Of a stretch of 64,000 bases of DNA, positions 34,274 through 52,100 are shown in pieces; the first letter of the stretch is position 1, and the number at the start of each line of letters is the position of its first letter. The notes beneath the pieces were generated by a model. The model saw only the letters and a program-made list of their open reading frames with translations. It was not told the DNA's origin and ran no database searches. The position numbers and the translations under genes are program-made. This stretch comes from Larus michahellis (taxonomy: Eukaryota > Chordata > Aves > Charadriiformes > Laridae), in the NCBI RefSeq assembly GCF_964199755.1, contig NC_133918.1, positions 1,302,001 to 1,366,000 on the forward strand, read 5' to 3'.

Positions 34274-36168
34274 TCAGGGAAATGAGCCTGTCTGGCTCTT
34301 ATCAGGCATCAGCTGTTCCCTGGAGGCTCTTTCGAGACTGAAGATGTCAGATCTGCCTTTTGCTTTGGACAGGCCCCACACAGCAATAGAGCCCACAGCT
34401 ACCAGGACGCTCAGGAGCACTAGAGAGAGAAGAGCGCACAAGCAGGGGACCACTCACTGCGCCTGCTCTGGACGTCAGTACTGGGCTCTGCCGTGCAGCA
34501 GCGTTAGCCAACAGCCAGAGATCAGCAGCTTCCCTCCAGGATAAGGGACCGAGAGAGGAAGGGAGTTAGTGCCAGTTCGCATGAAATAGCCGTTCCAAGG
34601 ATATAGTGTGTCCGGGTGAGAGGAATGATTAAGCTGCAGTGTAAGCCTCCCTTAGCCCTCCCAGCCTAGCGACAGCAGCTACTGATACAGGCCTGGAATT
34701 AACTCCATCAGGATACTCAATTTATAGGCTAAGCCAGGAGCACGACCACGTGCAGCACCGAGTCTCACGTACTTGCAATAATCAAGATCCACAAGCGGTC
34801 TTGGCTCCTCGATGGCACGGCGCCTCCAGGCACAGGCGTAGCTGAAGCCTCTGCGGTGAGAGAGCAAGAAATCCATCAGGCTTCCAACTCACCTCACGGC
34901 CGGCATTCAAAGCAGTCTCCAGTCCAAACCTGGCCGAGTTCCCAGTTCGCCTCAAGAATGCCAACCGGCCCTTTTCAATTCAAGCAAAGCCTTATCTGCC
35001 GCTGCTGTGATAAGCCCAAAGAGGAAAAAACGTCCTGCTGGAAATGTGTAACAGGGAAAGCTGGGAAGTTTCCCAGCTGCAGCATCCAAACCTCTCCCTC
35101 GTGGCATGGGGAAGCCCCAGGTACGAGCAAAAGGCAGCTCATCTCCCCAGCTACCGACTGACCGGGGGCAGGCACCAAACCCAAACGCAGAGCGGTAACC
35201 CCCTGCCCTCCGCAGACACGCCGCTCCAGACCCCGACAGAAGCCCCGGGGGAAGGGAAGCTGGAACCGAGCTTTCGGGCACCTCACGCCGCCAACGGGTC
35301 TGTGGGGGAGGACGCTCCGGAGCATCCCGGAGGGGGAAGCGGACACCCGCAGCGCTGGGGACGCAGACGCACCCCCAGCAGGTACCGGCGCCTGCGGCTC
35401 CGGGCCCGCCCGCGCTTGCCCCGTCCTTCCCCGACAGCTTCTCCGATCCCCAGGGGTCGGAGGGGCGGACAGAGGCTCCAGCGGCGCTGGCTCGCTGGAA
35501 GGAAGCAGCCGGAGTGGCGCGTTCCTGAAGGAAACCGCTCCGCAGGCGCTTCCGAGGGAGCCGCGGGAGGGGGCTGAAGGCGGGGGCTGACCCCGCAGCG
35601 CTCCCCCTGCCCACAGCGAGTCGCGGTGAGCGCGGCTGCCGCGGGGAGGCTAAAAGCCACAGAGGTGAAAGGCTTTAGCCCGGTTCGCCGCTCACCCCCC
35701 GCTCCCCCCTACCTGCGCCGCCGGCGGGCGGCACCCCCGAGCTCCGCGGCGGGGTCACCCAGGCTCCGTCCGGTGTCGCCGTCCCGCAGCCCCGCTCGTC
35801 CTCCTCGTCCTCGCAGTCGGGGTGCCCGTCGCAGCGCCACTCCGCGGGGAAGCAGAAGGCGCCGGGGTGGCACTGGAAGCGGCCCGGGGGGCAGCGGGAC
35901 CCGGCGGCTGCGGGGCGGGAGGGGTGAGGGGGGGTCCGCGCCCCCCTCCCCCCCACCCCGAGGGGAGCGCGCGCGCGGGGCGGGAGGGGCACCCGCCAAT
36001 GGGAGCCAAGGGCGTGCGCGGGGAGCCAATAGGCGCGCCCCACGGCCCCGCCCCCCACTCACCGTTCTCCGGCGGGGGCGACGGGAGCGGCAGCACCGGG
36101 AGCGGCACCGGCAGGAGCAGGAAGAGCAGGAGCGAGAAGAGCGGGAACGGCGGGAGGAGCCGCGCCAT
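34274..36168 (-). CDS. CD320: CD320 (transcobalamin receptor), single LDL-A domain form
   Basis: Four exons: 36063-36168, 35713-35907, 34773-34850, 34274-34419 (TGA 34276-34274); 174 residues. Signal peptide 1-30 (MARLLPPFPLFSLLLFLLLP). One LDL-receptor class A domain, Cys 41, 48, 54, 61, 67 and 76, with the calcium-cage run CDGHPDCEDEEDERGC. A short Pro/Ser-rich stalk leads to a membrane helix at 120-143 (LWILIIAMLLSVLVAVGSIA) and a 30-residue tail ending REQLMPDKSQTGSFP, which resembles the human KESLLLSEQKTSLP tail. CD320 takes up transcobalamin-bound vitamin B12. Human CD320 has 282 residues and two LDL-A domains; no second domain could be found in the 862-bp intron. Neighbours NDUFA7, RPS28 and KANK3 are the same as in human. 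Confidence 0.82.
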
Positions 36169-36420
36169 GGCGCCAGCGGAGATCGCGGCACCCGCTGCCG
36201 CCGCGCTCCTATAAAGCGGGCCGCGCGCTGGTGGGGCGCATGCGCACAGGCACGACGCCCACCAATGGGATGCTCGGGGGGCGGGGCGCGGGTGTGTGCC
36301 CTTGAGGAGGCCCCGCCCCCCCCCCCCCTCAGCCGGGCTGGCAGCGGGTCCCGGCCGTCCCGGCACCCCGCCGGGCCCGGAGGCAGGCGGTAGGGCTGCA
36401 GCCCCCGCGCCGGGGAACGG
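35600..36420. promoter_or_regulatory. CpG island over CD320 exons 1-2
   Basis: Very CpG-dense block spanning the CD320 start codon and LDL-A exon and extending upstream to about 36420. No clear TATA box in the minus orientation, so a dispersed CpG-type promoter is likely. Confidence 0.65.
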
Positions 36421-36688
36421 CTGCACTCTCCAGCACCACGCGGAGAAGCGACCAGCGCGGCCTCAGCCCCGGACACTTGCTGTCACCGAGAAAGCGCCCC
36501 TGCAGCAGGGCCGGGGACAGCCAGCGAACCACCGCCTCCCTCCGAACTCCGAGCACCGGGGCCCGTTGGGTGGGGTGGGCTTCACCCGGGGCGGGGCCTC
36601 AGGCGTGTTCCTGGGTCTCACCCTGAAGTAGGATCAGACCGTGGCTCACAGACGCACTGTGAACTTCAAACACGTGCCATGTTCTATT
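36421..36688. other. CD320 5' flank
   Basis: GC-rich flank leading into the CR1 at 36689. Nothing further recognised. Confidence 0.5.
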
Positions 36689-37428
36689 CATAGGATCATA
36701 GAACGGTTTGGGTTGGAAGGGACCTTAAAGCCCACCCAGTGCCACCCCCTGCCCTGGGCAGGGACACCTCCCACCAGCCCAGGTTGCTCCAAGCCCCGGC
36801 CAACCTGGCCTTGAACCCCTCCAGGGATGGGGCAGCCACAGCTTCTCGGGGCAACCTGGGCCAGGGGCTCACCCCCCTCACACCAAACAATTTCTGCCTC
36901 ACATCTCACCTCAATCTCCCCTCTTCCAGTTTCAAACCCTTCCCCCTCGTCCCATGGCTCCCCTCCCTGCTCCAGAGTCCCTCCCCAGCTTTCCTGGAGC
37001 CCCTTTAGGGACTGAAAGGGGCTGGAAGGTCTCCCCGGAGCCTTCTCTTCTCCAGGCTGAACCCCCCCAGCTCTCTCAGCCTGTCCTCCCAGCAGAGGGG
37101 CTCCAGCCCTCCCAGCATCTCCGGGGCCTCCTCTGGCCCCGCTCCAACAGCTCCGTGTCCTTCTGCTGTCGGTGCCCCAGCGCTGGAGGCAGCACTGCAG
37201 GGGGGTCTCCCCCGAGCGGAGCAGAGGGGCAGAATCCCCCCCTCGCCCTGCTGCCCACGCTGTTGGGGATGCAGCCCAGGCTGCAGGGGGTTTCTGGGCT
37301 GCCAGCGCACGGTGCCGGGGCGTGTGGAGCTTCTCCCCCACCGACACCCCCAAGTCCTTCTCCTCAGGGCTGCTCTCCAGCCATTCTCTGCCCAGCCTGG
37401 GTCTGTGCTTGGGATTGCCCCAGTTGCT
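36689..37428 (-). mobile_element. CR1 LINE 3' fragment (young subfamily)
   Basis: Minus orientation. Phrases of the CR1 3' region run from CATAGGATCATAGAACGG to TTGGGATTGCCCC. Nearly identical over several hundred bases to copies at about 38270-38560 and 60180-60640. It lies downstream of the NDUFA7 end. Confidence 0.94.
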
Positions 37429-37670
37429 ACTCTTTCAAGAAAACCTTACACCCAAACAACATCCAAGAGTAGTAATATGCGTAATTCAAGTAGAACAGAC
37501 AAAAGGGTGGTGTGGGGAATAGTCACAGCTTTAAATATATTTATTAGTTATGCATCAGCAGCACTAGGACAAGTTCCACACCACATCGCTGTAGCAAAAT
37601 CCGCCACAAGCCTCCCCATCAGAGTGCTGCTGTATAACAAACTCTGACCTGCACATCCAGCCTCGTCATG

Positions 37671-37676
37671 TTTATT
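37671..37676 (-). terminator. NDUFA7 polyadenylation signal directly after the stop codon
   Basis: AATAAA (minus strand) begins three to four bases after the TGA, so the 3'UTR could be only about 20 bases. A second AATAAA at 37545-37540 offers a longer alternative. Confidence 0.55.
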
Positions 37677-37678
37677 TC

Positions 37679-39255
37679 TCACAAATAGGGCTGGTCTTTT
37701 GAAATTTCCCACTTCTTAAGTACTGGTCCTGGTGTTACTGGTTTTTTCTCAGCCGTTGTCACTGCAGAGCCTGAACTGCGGTAGAGAGAGGAGATCCTTG
37801 AGTAAACACCATGAAAACCAGACCCTGATTTAATCAGGAGTACAGCTTTTATTACAGTCACAGAATCATTTAGGTTGTAAAAGATGTTTAAGATCATCAA
37901 GTCCAACCGTTAGTCTAACAATGCCAAACCACAGAATCATAGAATAGTTTGGGATGGAAAGGACCTTTAAAGGTCATCTAGTCCCAACCCCTGTGCTATG
38001 AGCAGGCACATCTTCAACTAGATGAGGTTGCTCAGAGCCCCGTCCAACCTGGCCTTGAACCCCTCCAGGGATAGGGCATCTACCACCCCTCTGGGCAACC
38101 TGGGCCAGGGGCTCACCACCCTCACACCAAACAATTTCTTCCTTATATCTAGTTTGATTTTTCCCTCTTTTAGTTTAAAGCCATTACCCTTTGTCTTATC
38201 ACAACAGGCCCTTGTAAAAAGTTTATTCCCATCTTTCTTATAAGCCTCCTTTAAGTACTGAAAGGTTGGTATAATGTCTCCCCGGAGCCTCCTCTTCCCC
38301 AGGCTGAACCCCCCCAGCTCTCTCAGCCTGTCCTCCCAGCAGAGGGGCTCCAGCCCTCCCAGCATCTCCGGGGCCTCCTCTGGCCCCGCTCCAACAGCTC
38401 CATGTCCTTCTGCTGTCGGTGCCCCAGCGCTGGAGGCAGCACTGCAGGGGGGTCTCCCCCGAGCGGAGCAGAGGGGCAGAATCCCCCCCTCGCCCTGCTG
38501 CCCACGCTGCTGGGGATGCAGCCCAGGCTGCGGGGGGTTTCTGGGCTGCCAGCGCACGTTGCCGTGGTGCGTTGAGCTCCTCAACCACCAAGTCCTTCTC
38601 CTCAGGGCTGCTCTCCTGCCATTCTCTGCCTAACCTAGATTTGCACTTGGGATTGCCTCGACCCATGAACAGGACCTTGCACTTAGCCCACAAGGCTCCA
38701 ACCCACTCAGGTCAAACAGTTGCAGCTCAGACCTACCTGCCAGCTTGAGCCCCCGCAGCGATGGTCTTCTGCGCTGTCGCGACCACGATAGGCGGGAGAG
38801 ACTCTCGCCGCCCGTCCCGGCTACAGTAATAGTTGTTGGCGAACTTATGGCTGGGACCCACCGGGAGCCGAGGCGGCGGCTGGGTTCTAGACAAAGAACG
38901 GTTCTAAGAACTTCAGTGGCGGCCAGCGAGACAAAACCCCTCAGCCCTGTCAGCCCCACCGCTACCTCTTGGAGATCTCGTCGTAGCGCAGCGCCAGCTT
39001 GGCCTGGAGGTCCCGCTGCAAGGGAAGGCGAGAGCGTCTCAGGCGATGCCGGGCGTTGCGCGCCTCCCGCGGGCCGACTGCCCGGCGCCGGCGGCTCTAC
39101 GGAGCCGCCGGCGCCGGGCAGCGGCCCGCGGGAGGCGCGCACCACCCTGTAGGCCCGGCGGAGCTGTGGACCGGGGCCAGAACCGGGACCAGGACCGCCC
39201 TTACCCCCGCTAAGAAGTTGCGGAAGCGCTGGATGAGGCGAGTGGCCGTCGCCAT
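37679..39255 (-). CDS. NDUFA7: NDUFA7, accessory subunit of mitochondrial complex I
   Basis: Four exons: 39205-39255, 38966-39015, 38737-38886, 37679-37775 (TGA at 37681-37679); 115 residues versus 113 in human. Conserved stretches: [17 protein letters not shown] at the N-terminus, [40 protein letters not shown], and the C-terminus [16 protein letters not shown], all close to the human protein. It is a nuclear-encoded supernumerary subunit of NADH:ubiquinone oxidoreductase (matrix arm), structural and not catalytic. All splice borders are GT/AG with consistent phases. The third intron has taken two CR1 insertions. It faces RPS28 head to head, with start codons 183 bases apart. Confidence 0.95.
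37858..37927 (-). mobile_element. CR1 LINE 3'-end scrap
   Basis: CACAGAATCATTTAGGTTG ... AAGTCCAACCGTTAG, a diverged CR1 tail. It directly abuts the next CR1, suggesting one element inserted beside the other. Confidence 0.85.
37928..38690 (-). mobile_element. CR1 LINE fragment in NDUFA7 intron 3
   Basis: Minus orientation, from CCACAGAATCATAGAATAG to TGCACTTAGCCCACAAGGC. The middle (38270-38560) is nearly identical to the copy at 37020-37320. The outer parts (38000-38270) are more diverged. Confidence 0.94.
39058..39140. repeat. Near-perfect 83-bp palindrome in NDUFA7 intron 1
   Basis: Left arm 39058-39097 and right arm 39102-39140 are reverse complements over 39 pairs with one bulged A (in GCCGACTG versus GCCGCTG). 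The loop is the four bases TACG (39098-39101). Both arms are almost pure G+C, so the hairpin would be extremely stable in DNA or in the intron RNA. Confidence 0.95.
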
Positions 39256-39438
39256 CTTGGCTACTGTGAAGGGCAGGGACGCGCGCGCCGCGGGGGATGC
39301 CGGGAGCGGGGTGGTTCTCGCGAGATTTGGGACTATACGGGGCCGAGGGTGGGAGGGGCCCGCGGGCTGGTTCTCGCGAGATTTGGCCCTGTGTAAGACG
39401 GGGAGGGGAAGCCCCGCCCCTTTCTCCCTGTGGCCGCC

Positions 39439-40416
<978 letters not shown>

Positions 40417-40533
40417 GCCCTGGCTTCTGCCGCTCTCCTTCGGGTGACGGAGCCTCACAGCTGGCTGGCTCCTGCCTGGCCAGGCACAGGGCATGGATGG
40501 AGAGGAGCGTGGCGGCGGCCTTGGTGCAATAAA

Positions 40534-42210
40534 GGGTTTTTTCAGTAGTCCCTTGCCTGGGCCTCTCATTGAATGTGTGAGTCTGTTGCAGCCCGTAGCA
40601 CCTGTCTCTTGTTGGGTTCAGCAGAGGGACAGAAGCACACCCTGCTTCTTACTGAGGCTGCATGTAATGCATTCATTGAAATGTTACTGTGTTCTTGCAT
40701 TTTTATTAACCTGTCACAACAAAAAGAGCTCTCTGTTTTGATTACAGCAGCCTTAATCCCGACCTTTCTGGTAAGCGTCTTTCTGTATGTAACCAGTAAG
40801 GCAGCACTGCTAAACTTCCTAGACTTCTGTGGAATGTAACTACAAGTTGAAAGTCAAGCTTTGTACCAGCTTGCAAAGCAACAGCCTGCTGCTTCTGCCT
40901 TTCTGTCCTCAGTAAGCTATTCTATAAATGCTGCTATAAATACACCTACTTGCTGTCTTTGCTGCCAGTCACCCACAGAGAGTCAGTGCTTGTCTCTCTC
41001 TCTCTTAAAAGAGTTAGCAAATCAATCTCACTTATTTTCTTCTTTAAGGTTCCCTTCCACCACACAATTCACTAGATTTATTGTTTTAGGTTATTAAAAA
41101 GTAGAAGTGAGCCTGAAAATGGTCACAGTTCCGGGGCTGTTTTTTAAGTACTGGTATTTTCCATCTGGTAATAGAGTGATACTGGGTCTGCGGCTCCTGA
41201 TCTGGTCTCTGATGGGAGTGTTCATTCTTCAATGTCCTGCCCTTGATTAAGGCACTTTGGTGGCAGGTGGAACTGAGGGCTGGGGTATCCTAAAGCTGAG
41301 GAGGGCACTTCTGGAATGGGTGTTCAAATCGCTAAACAGATAGTGAGGATTGCTCTTAGGACTGGCGTTGGAAGAGTGCTTGGGGTTTTTTTCCCTTCCT
41401 GCAGGTGTTAGTTGTGACCTGGTCAGCTCGTGGGCAGCCTGATGTGCATTTTGTGCTCTCTAGAGAAAGCCCTTTTCAATATGTGCTTCCGCTGTTGCTT
41501 GATCTAGTTCTTGATTCTTCTTTGGTGGTGGCTCAGTATTGGAGCATTGGGCAAGTCCCCATTCCCCTGACTCCTGTGACATAGCAGAGCTTTCGGGAAC
41601 TAGCTATGAGTGCAAGAAGTCCACCTCGGAGTTTATTTCAGCTGCCAGATGAAGTAAACTTTTGCTCTGGCAGCTGCTGGCCCTGACTGTGCTGAGTGAC
41701 TTGAGACAAGGAGGCATCAGCTGGCAGTTGGTGGCCAGGCAAGTGAACTTGTGGTGGAGGTGGCTCAGAGCAGCTGTAGCCCTTCCCGAACGCCCCTGTG
41801 GGGTCAGTGTGGCCCTTGGCCACATGAGGAGGGGGAGGTGGCTTTGCATCGTCACTCTCAATCTGATGGTTGTCCTTTACTAATGCAGCTTAGTATCAGC
41901 GAAGGGCTGTGTCTGGTCCCAGCGGTCCCTCTTGGTCCTGTGGAGCGAAACAGGCCAGAAGACACCATGGTACCCGAGTCAGGTTCCTGACTGGGACAGT
42001 TCAGCTTGGAAGAAAACCAGACCGATGGAGGCAGCCAGTTAATAAACTTGTGGGGAATGAATCGAAACATGCGGGCAACTGCTCAGGGCGAGGGCTGTGC
42101 CAGGCTGTCCCTTGGCTGAAGCTCTTCTGAGGTTTTTAGCTTGAGCCAGACAAAGAGGCAGGAGAATGCCCATGGTCACTGTAATATTTCAAAATAATTT
42201 TACTTTAAAA
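40534..42210. other. RPS28-KANK3 intergenic region
   Basis: Moderately AT-rich, no gene or recognised repeat. RPS28 and KANK3 converge here. Confidence 0.5.
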
Positions 42211-42211
42211 T

Positions 42212-43647
42212 TTTATTTATATCTTAAAAATAAACATCAGTATTAAAATATCAGTAAACAAACCTGTGAAACCAAAGCAGTGAGTACAGAATACATACAG
42301 AGCAGTGTACTAGAGAGTGGCTGTGAGCATCGTATGTTAACTTCAGTGTAAAGCTGAAACGCTTCGAGGACAGCGGCGTCTTGCCCAGAACAAGTTCCTT
42401 GGGGAGCGCTTCCCAGCTGACAGCGTGGCTCAGGCCAGGCCGGCGTGGGCAGGAGTGATTCTGGGGGAGGCTGGGCCAAGGAGCAGAGGTGGGGGCTGCG
42501 ATACGCAATACCTTCGTGAAGGATTCAGAGAGCGGAGCCGGCTTCACATGCAAAAGCCTCTTCTTCCTCCTGGTCCTTAGTCCTTACTCTGTCTGTCCCA
42601 CCCTGCCTGCTGCACACGCACTCGCACAGATGCGCACACGTCCTTCGACATACACATCCATCTCCGCAGCCCCCAGCGCTCTCCCAGCTCTTCTTGCCGG
42701 TCTTTTTCCTTGGAGCCATCCTCAGCCGCTCTCCCCGCTTTTGGGAAGGAAAGCGGGCGGAGAGGGACGTGGGTGTGGGCTCTCCTTCCCTTCACAGTCA
42801 GCGGCTGCGAGGCTGTTTAAAATGGGAAAAGTTTAGGGAGTGAGTGCTATCTTTCCCTTGGGAAAAGGTCCCTGCTCCTCCTGTGGGGTATCGGCGGGGC
42901 AGTCTTAGTCCTTAAACGTGTTCATGGGTCTTGACCCCCTTCTGTCAGCTCGGCTGCTGCCCCAAGCGCCCAGAAGTTTTGTTCCCATTTAGCAAATCAA
43001 ATTACCAAGTGATTTCGCATTGAACTCCATCCTTTGAATAAGCAATATAATTTTTTTTTTTTTGCTTTGTGTGCATGTGCTAGAAACGATTCGGATTTCA
43101 GCCAGGAAAGGAAATGCCACAAAAGAAGGGCAAGTACTTCAGTCTGGAAGTGCTCCCAGCCTGAGGCAGCGTTAACCAGCTGGTTTGTGTCCCCTCTCCC
43201 ATCGCTGAGCACCGTTTCCCTGCTGGCACCGCACAGCGGGGTCCAGGAGCTGCTGCCCGCTCTCCCGCAGCCCTGCTCAGAGCAGAAACCAGGGGCTGCG
43301 TTTGTTTTCTGCTGTTCCAGTGAGTCGGTGACTTGCGGAGGGCTCCCAGGTTGTGGGGGGGAGCAGAGGGGATGGGGCCCGCTTCCACACGCTGCGTTTC
43401 CCACCCCAAGGTCACTTGATGCTTGGCTCTTCTGTCACTTGTGGGGGAGCAAGGTGGCTGTGCTTCCAGCAGCAGAGACGGCGAGTGAGGCCCGGGGACG
43501 CCGCCTGCTCTAGTGCCAGGAGGGTTAAAGCATCTGCAGCCACAGAGTGATTCAGCACACAAAGGAGTGGCAGGAGAGGGGACATAAATCCCAGCCTAGT
43601 GGTGATGGTGTCACACAGCTGGCCCCTAGCTGGATCCAAAAGTCACT
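42212..43647 (-). other. Probable KANK3 3' untranslated region
   Basis: An AATAAA (minus strand, 42217-42212) in an AT-rich patch about 1.43 kb beyond the KANK3 stop codon is the best candidate end. The interval has no open frame that continues any recognised gene. Confidence 0.45.
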
Positions 43648-49125
<5,478 letters not shown>

Positions 49126-49164
49126 CTTCTCCCCCGGGATGCTGCTGACCGGAGGACCATCAAC

Positions 49165-52100
49165 CTGCAACAAAAACGGGGCCGCGTCTGGTGAAACCCT
49201 GCAAATGGGGGGCCGGTGAGCCCCATGAGGCCGCAAACCACTGCCCCCAGCCCGGGGAGATCCCCACAGCCACCCCTCGCCATCCACCGGGCCCCCCTTC
49301 GCCTGCCCCGGCCCCGGTGCCGTGGGGCTGACGCCGGAGGCGGCTGCGGGCGGGCGAGCGCGGCGCTGCCGGTGGGGCTGGGCAGGGTTTGTACATTTAA
49401 GGAATGCTTCGCAGCCCGGGGCCGGGAGGGCCGCGGCAGTCGGGCTGCCAGCTCCGAGGGTGCAGAGTCATGAGTCAGAGCTCGGCTGCGCTGGGGGAGC
49501 GGGCTGGGGAAAAAAGAAGAAAGAAAAAAAACAAAAAAAAAAACCCCAAAAAAAAACAAAAAAAAGAGGCTGCGGCCTTTACGGGTGCGATTCTGAGTGA
49601 AGTTTGCTTTGGATAAAGGGAATTGATGCTTTTGCAAAGCCACGTGACCGCAGGCAGCTGCCAGCACCCGTCGGTCGCTGGGTGTGATGCCCATCCTCGC
49701 CGCCCGGGCTTGAAAAGGGCAGGGTGCCCTGCCCTGGCCTGGCCACCCCCGCCTTGGGGCCAGGGACCCCCCAGCAGGGACCTGCCTGCTTTTCCCTCTT
49801 GATAACGCAGGGTAAGGCCCAGCGAGAGGCCGGGGGGGGAGTAGGGGGGGGAATGAAACGGGAGCCTGGTTTTCCCAGGAGCCAGGCGCTGGAGGAGAGC
49901 CAGCGGGATGCGGCTGCGGTCCAGGGGTGAGTTCATGGTGGGGGGGAGGAGAGGGGGGGAAATGCCAGCTGTGAGCGCTCCGCTGGGCCCTGCCACAACA
50001 TCTGGCAAAATCTGGGTGCCAGGGCCCAGGTGGGAAGCGCTCCTGGCGGGGGCGGGATGGGGGCAAACAGCACCCCAAGAGCACCCACTGCCCCTGTGCG
50101 TGGTGTCACCCTCCGGGGACCTGTGGGGTCTCTGCCTGGCGGGGACGCAGTGGCCCTGCCCACGGGCACAGGTGGCCGTGGGTAAAACATTTGGCACCGG
50201 GCTAATTTTGGAAGAAAGCAGGGGAGGAGGCACGCCACAGAGGAAAGGCAGCTCCGACACAGCCCTAAGGGAAGCCGGGCCTCAGCGCTGCCCAGAGAAG
50301 GGCTCAGGATCAGAAAAACACCCGCATCCGTCCCCACAGCCCCTGCCCAGGACAACCGGAGGATCCAGGCGTTTCTAACAGAGATGCTGTGGCCGCCCCC
50401 ATCACACGACCCAGCTTGGGGACGATGCACTGGTCCCCAGCTTGCACCCACTGCCCACGACACTGCTGCCTGCCGCCCCCCAGCCCCAGCCGTGCTGCTG
50501 TTGTTGCCAGCCCATGGCGTGCTGTGACCACGCAACTACCAGAAGCCAGAGGAGCAGCCGTGGCGCGGGCAGCGCCGGGCCAGGCTCAGGCTGGGCACCC
50601 CGGAGAGGCGGCAGCCTCCCGCCGTCAGCCCCAGCGCACGGAGCCGAGGGGCTGTGTCCAACCAGGCAGGGATGAGGTGCTTCCCATCAGTCCCCGGGAT
50701 CCTGGCCCTCTCCCATTCCTCTACCAACCCATCCGTGGCTGATGCACATCCCAACTTCCACCTTCCTCGGGAACGTCCCGGGCCCGTGCTGGCACCCCCC
50801 CATTCCCACACCATCGGCTTTGTGCTCAAAAGTGCCTGCGCATCCCCCACCTCGTCTAATCCCTCCCGCCCCAGGAAGCAGCCGGCTTCCTCCTCCGCAC
50901 GGTCCTCGCTGCAGGTAGTTAAACAGCACCAGGGCCAGGACAAACTTCCCGCTGGGCTCCGCGCACGCCATAAATCAAACGGGAGGAAGAGGGAGAGCAA
51001 CGGGGGCCAGAGCCAGCGGGTGCGTTTCCTCGGGGGAAGCGGCCGGCAGCTCCCTTCCGCCGCCCGGCCGGGTATTGTCCTGCCTGGGGCCGCGCCAGGA
51101 AAAGCCGCCTCGGCCAGGAGCCCTCCCACACCGCAATCCCACTGGCGGCAAAGGTGCAAGCGCTGCCCCGCTGTCCCCTCCGCTGACCCAGAGACGCACC
51201 GCTCGTCCCCCATGCCACCTCCTCCTGCCCCTTCAGCCAACGCCAGCAGCCGCTGTCAACTGCGGGACTTGACGCTGCCCGTCCCCAAAGCCGGGGGAGA
51301 TCCTCCCGCAGCTCCCCCCGGCTCTCGGCCCCCAGTACGTTTGATCCAATGGGATGAGCTGGACAAAGGGCAGCAGCTTCTGCCTTCACCCAGCTCCAAA
51401 ACAAAGGGCTGGCCCAGGCCGATGGGACCTGCAGGCTCCCAACCACGTGCAAATTGCCCCGGGGTCCCCGCCGTGTGCGGACCCCGATGGGGCTCCCTGT
51501 GACGTGTGAACTGCCCCATGGCTGCCGGTGGGCTTGGCAGCGAGCGGCGGGCTGGATTTGGGCTGGCAAGGATGAGCAATGGAGGCAGGCAGCCCTGGCA
51601 GCAGTGAGAGGGTTAAGTCCCCACACCCACAGCCCTGCCACCGCCGGCACCTGCCCGCCCGGCCGCACAAAGCCGGCCTTGTCCCCGGCCGGCCGCCATC
51701 ACCGCGGCACCGGTTCAAAGAGAAGCCGCTCTCCACCTGGGCTGAAGTCCCAACGGGGAAGACCATGTCGGTCACTTTGATCCCAAAGGCTGATTTTCGG
51801 CAGCTTTGGCCTTTCCCCTGGGCACTGGGGCTTGGTGTGGCCGGGGCTGGGCACAGGGATGCTCGGGTGCCGGAGGCAGGGCACCCTGCCCCATCCCAGC
51901 TTCCCTCGGGAGAAATGCAAGCGTTGTTTCTAACCCTGGCGATTCCGCAGAAAAGCGGGATGGTACCAAGCGAAGCGTCGCTGGGGAGGCTCAGCAGCGA
52001 GGGGAGGGTGAGGAGGAGGACGCGCAGGGACCCAGTCGTCCCCGCAGAGGCAGGGCTACGCTGCGCCCTGGGCTCGCGCCTCCATTTCCACCTCTTGCCA

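Noticed and set aside
36211-36217. TATAAA on the plus strand next to the CD320 start
   Set aside because: It is in the wrong orientation for CD320, and no plus-strand gene begins after it.
50687-50971. Minus-strand frame starting MACAEPSGKFVLALVLFNYL
   Set aside because: Protein-like for about 20 codons, but the rest is low complexity and no family was recognised; kept only as a remark.
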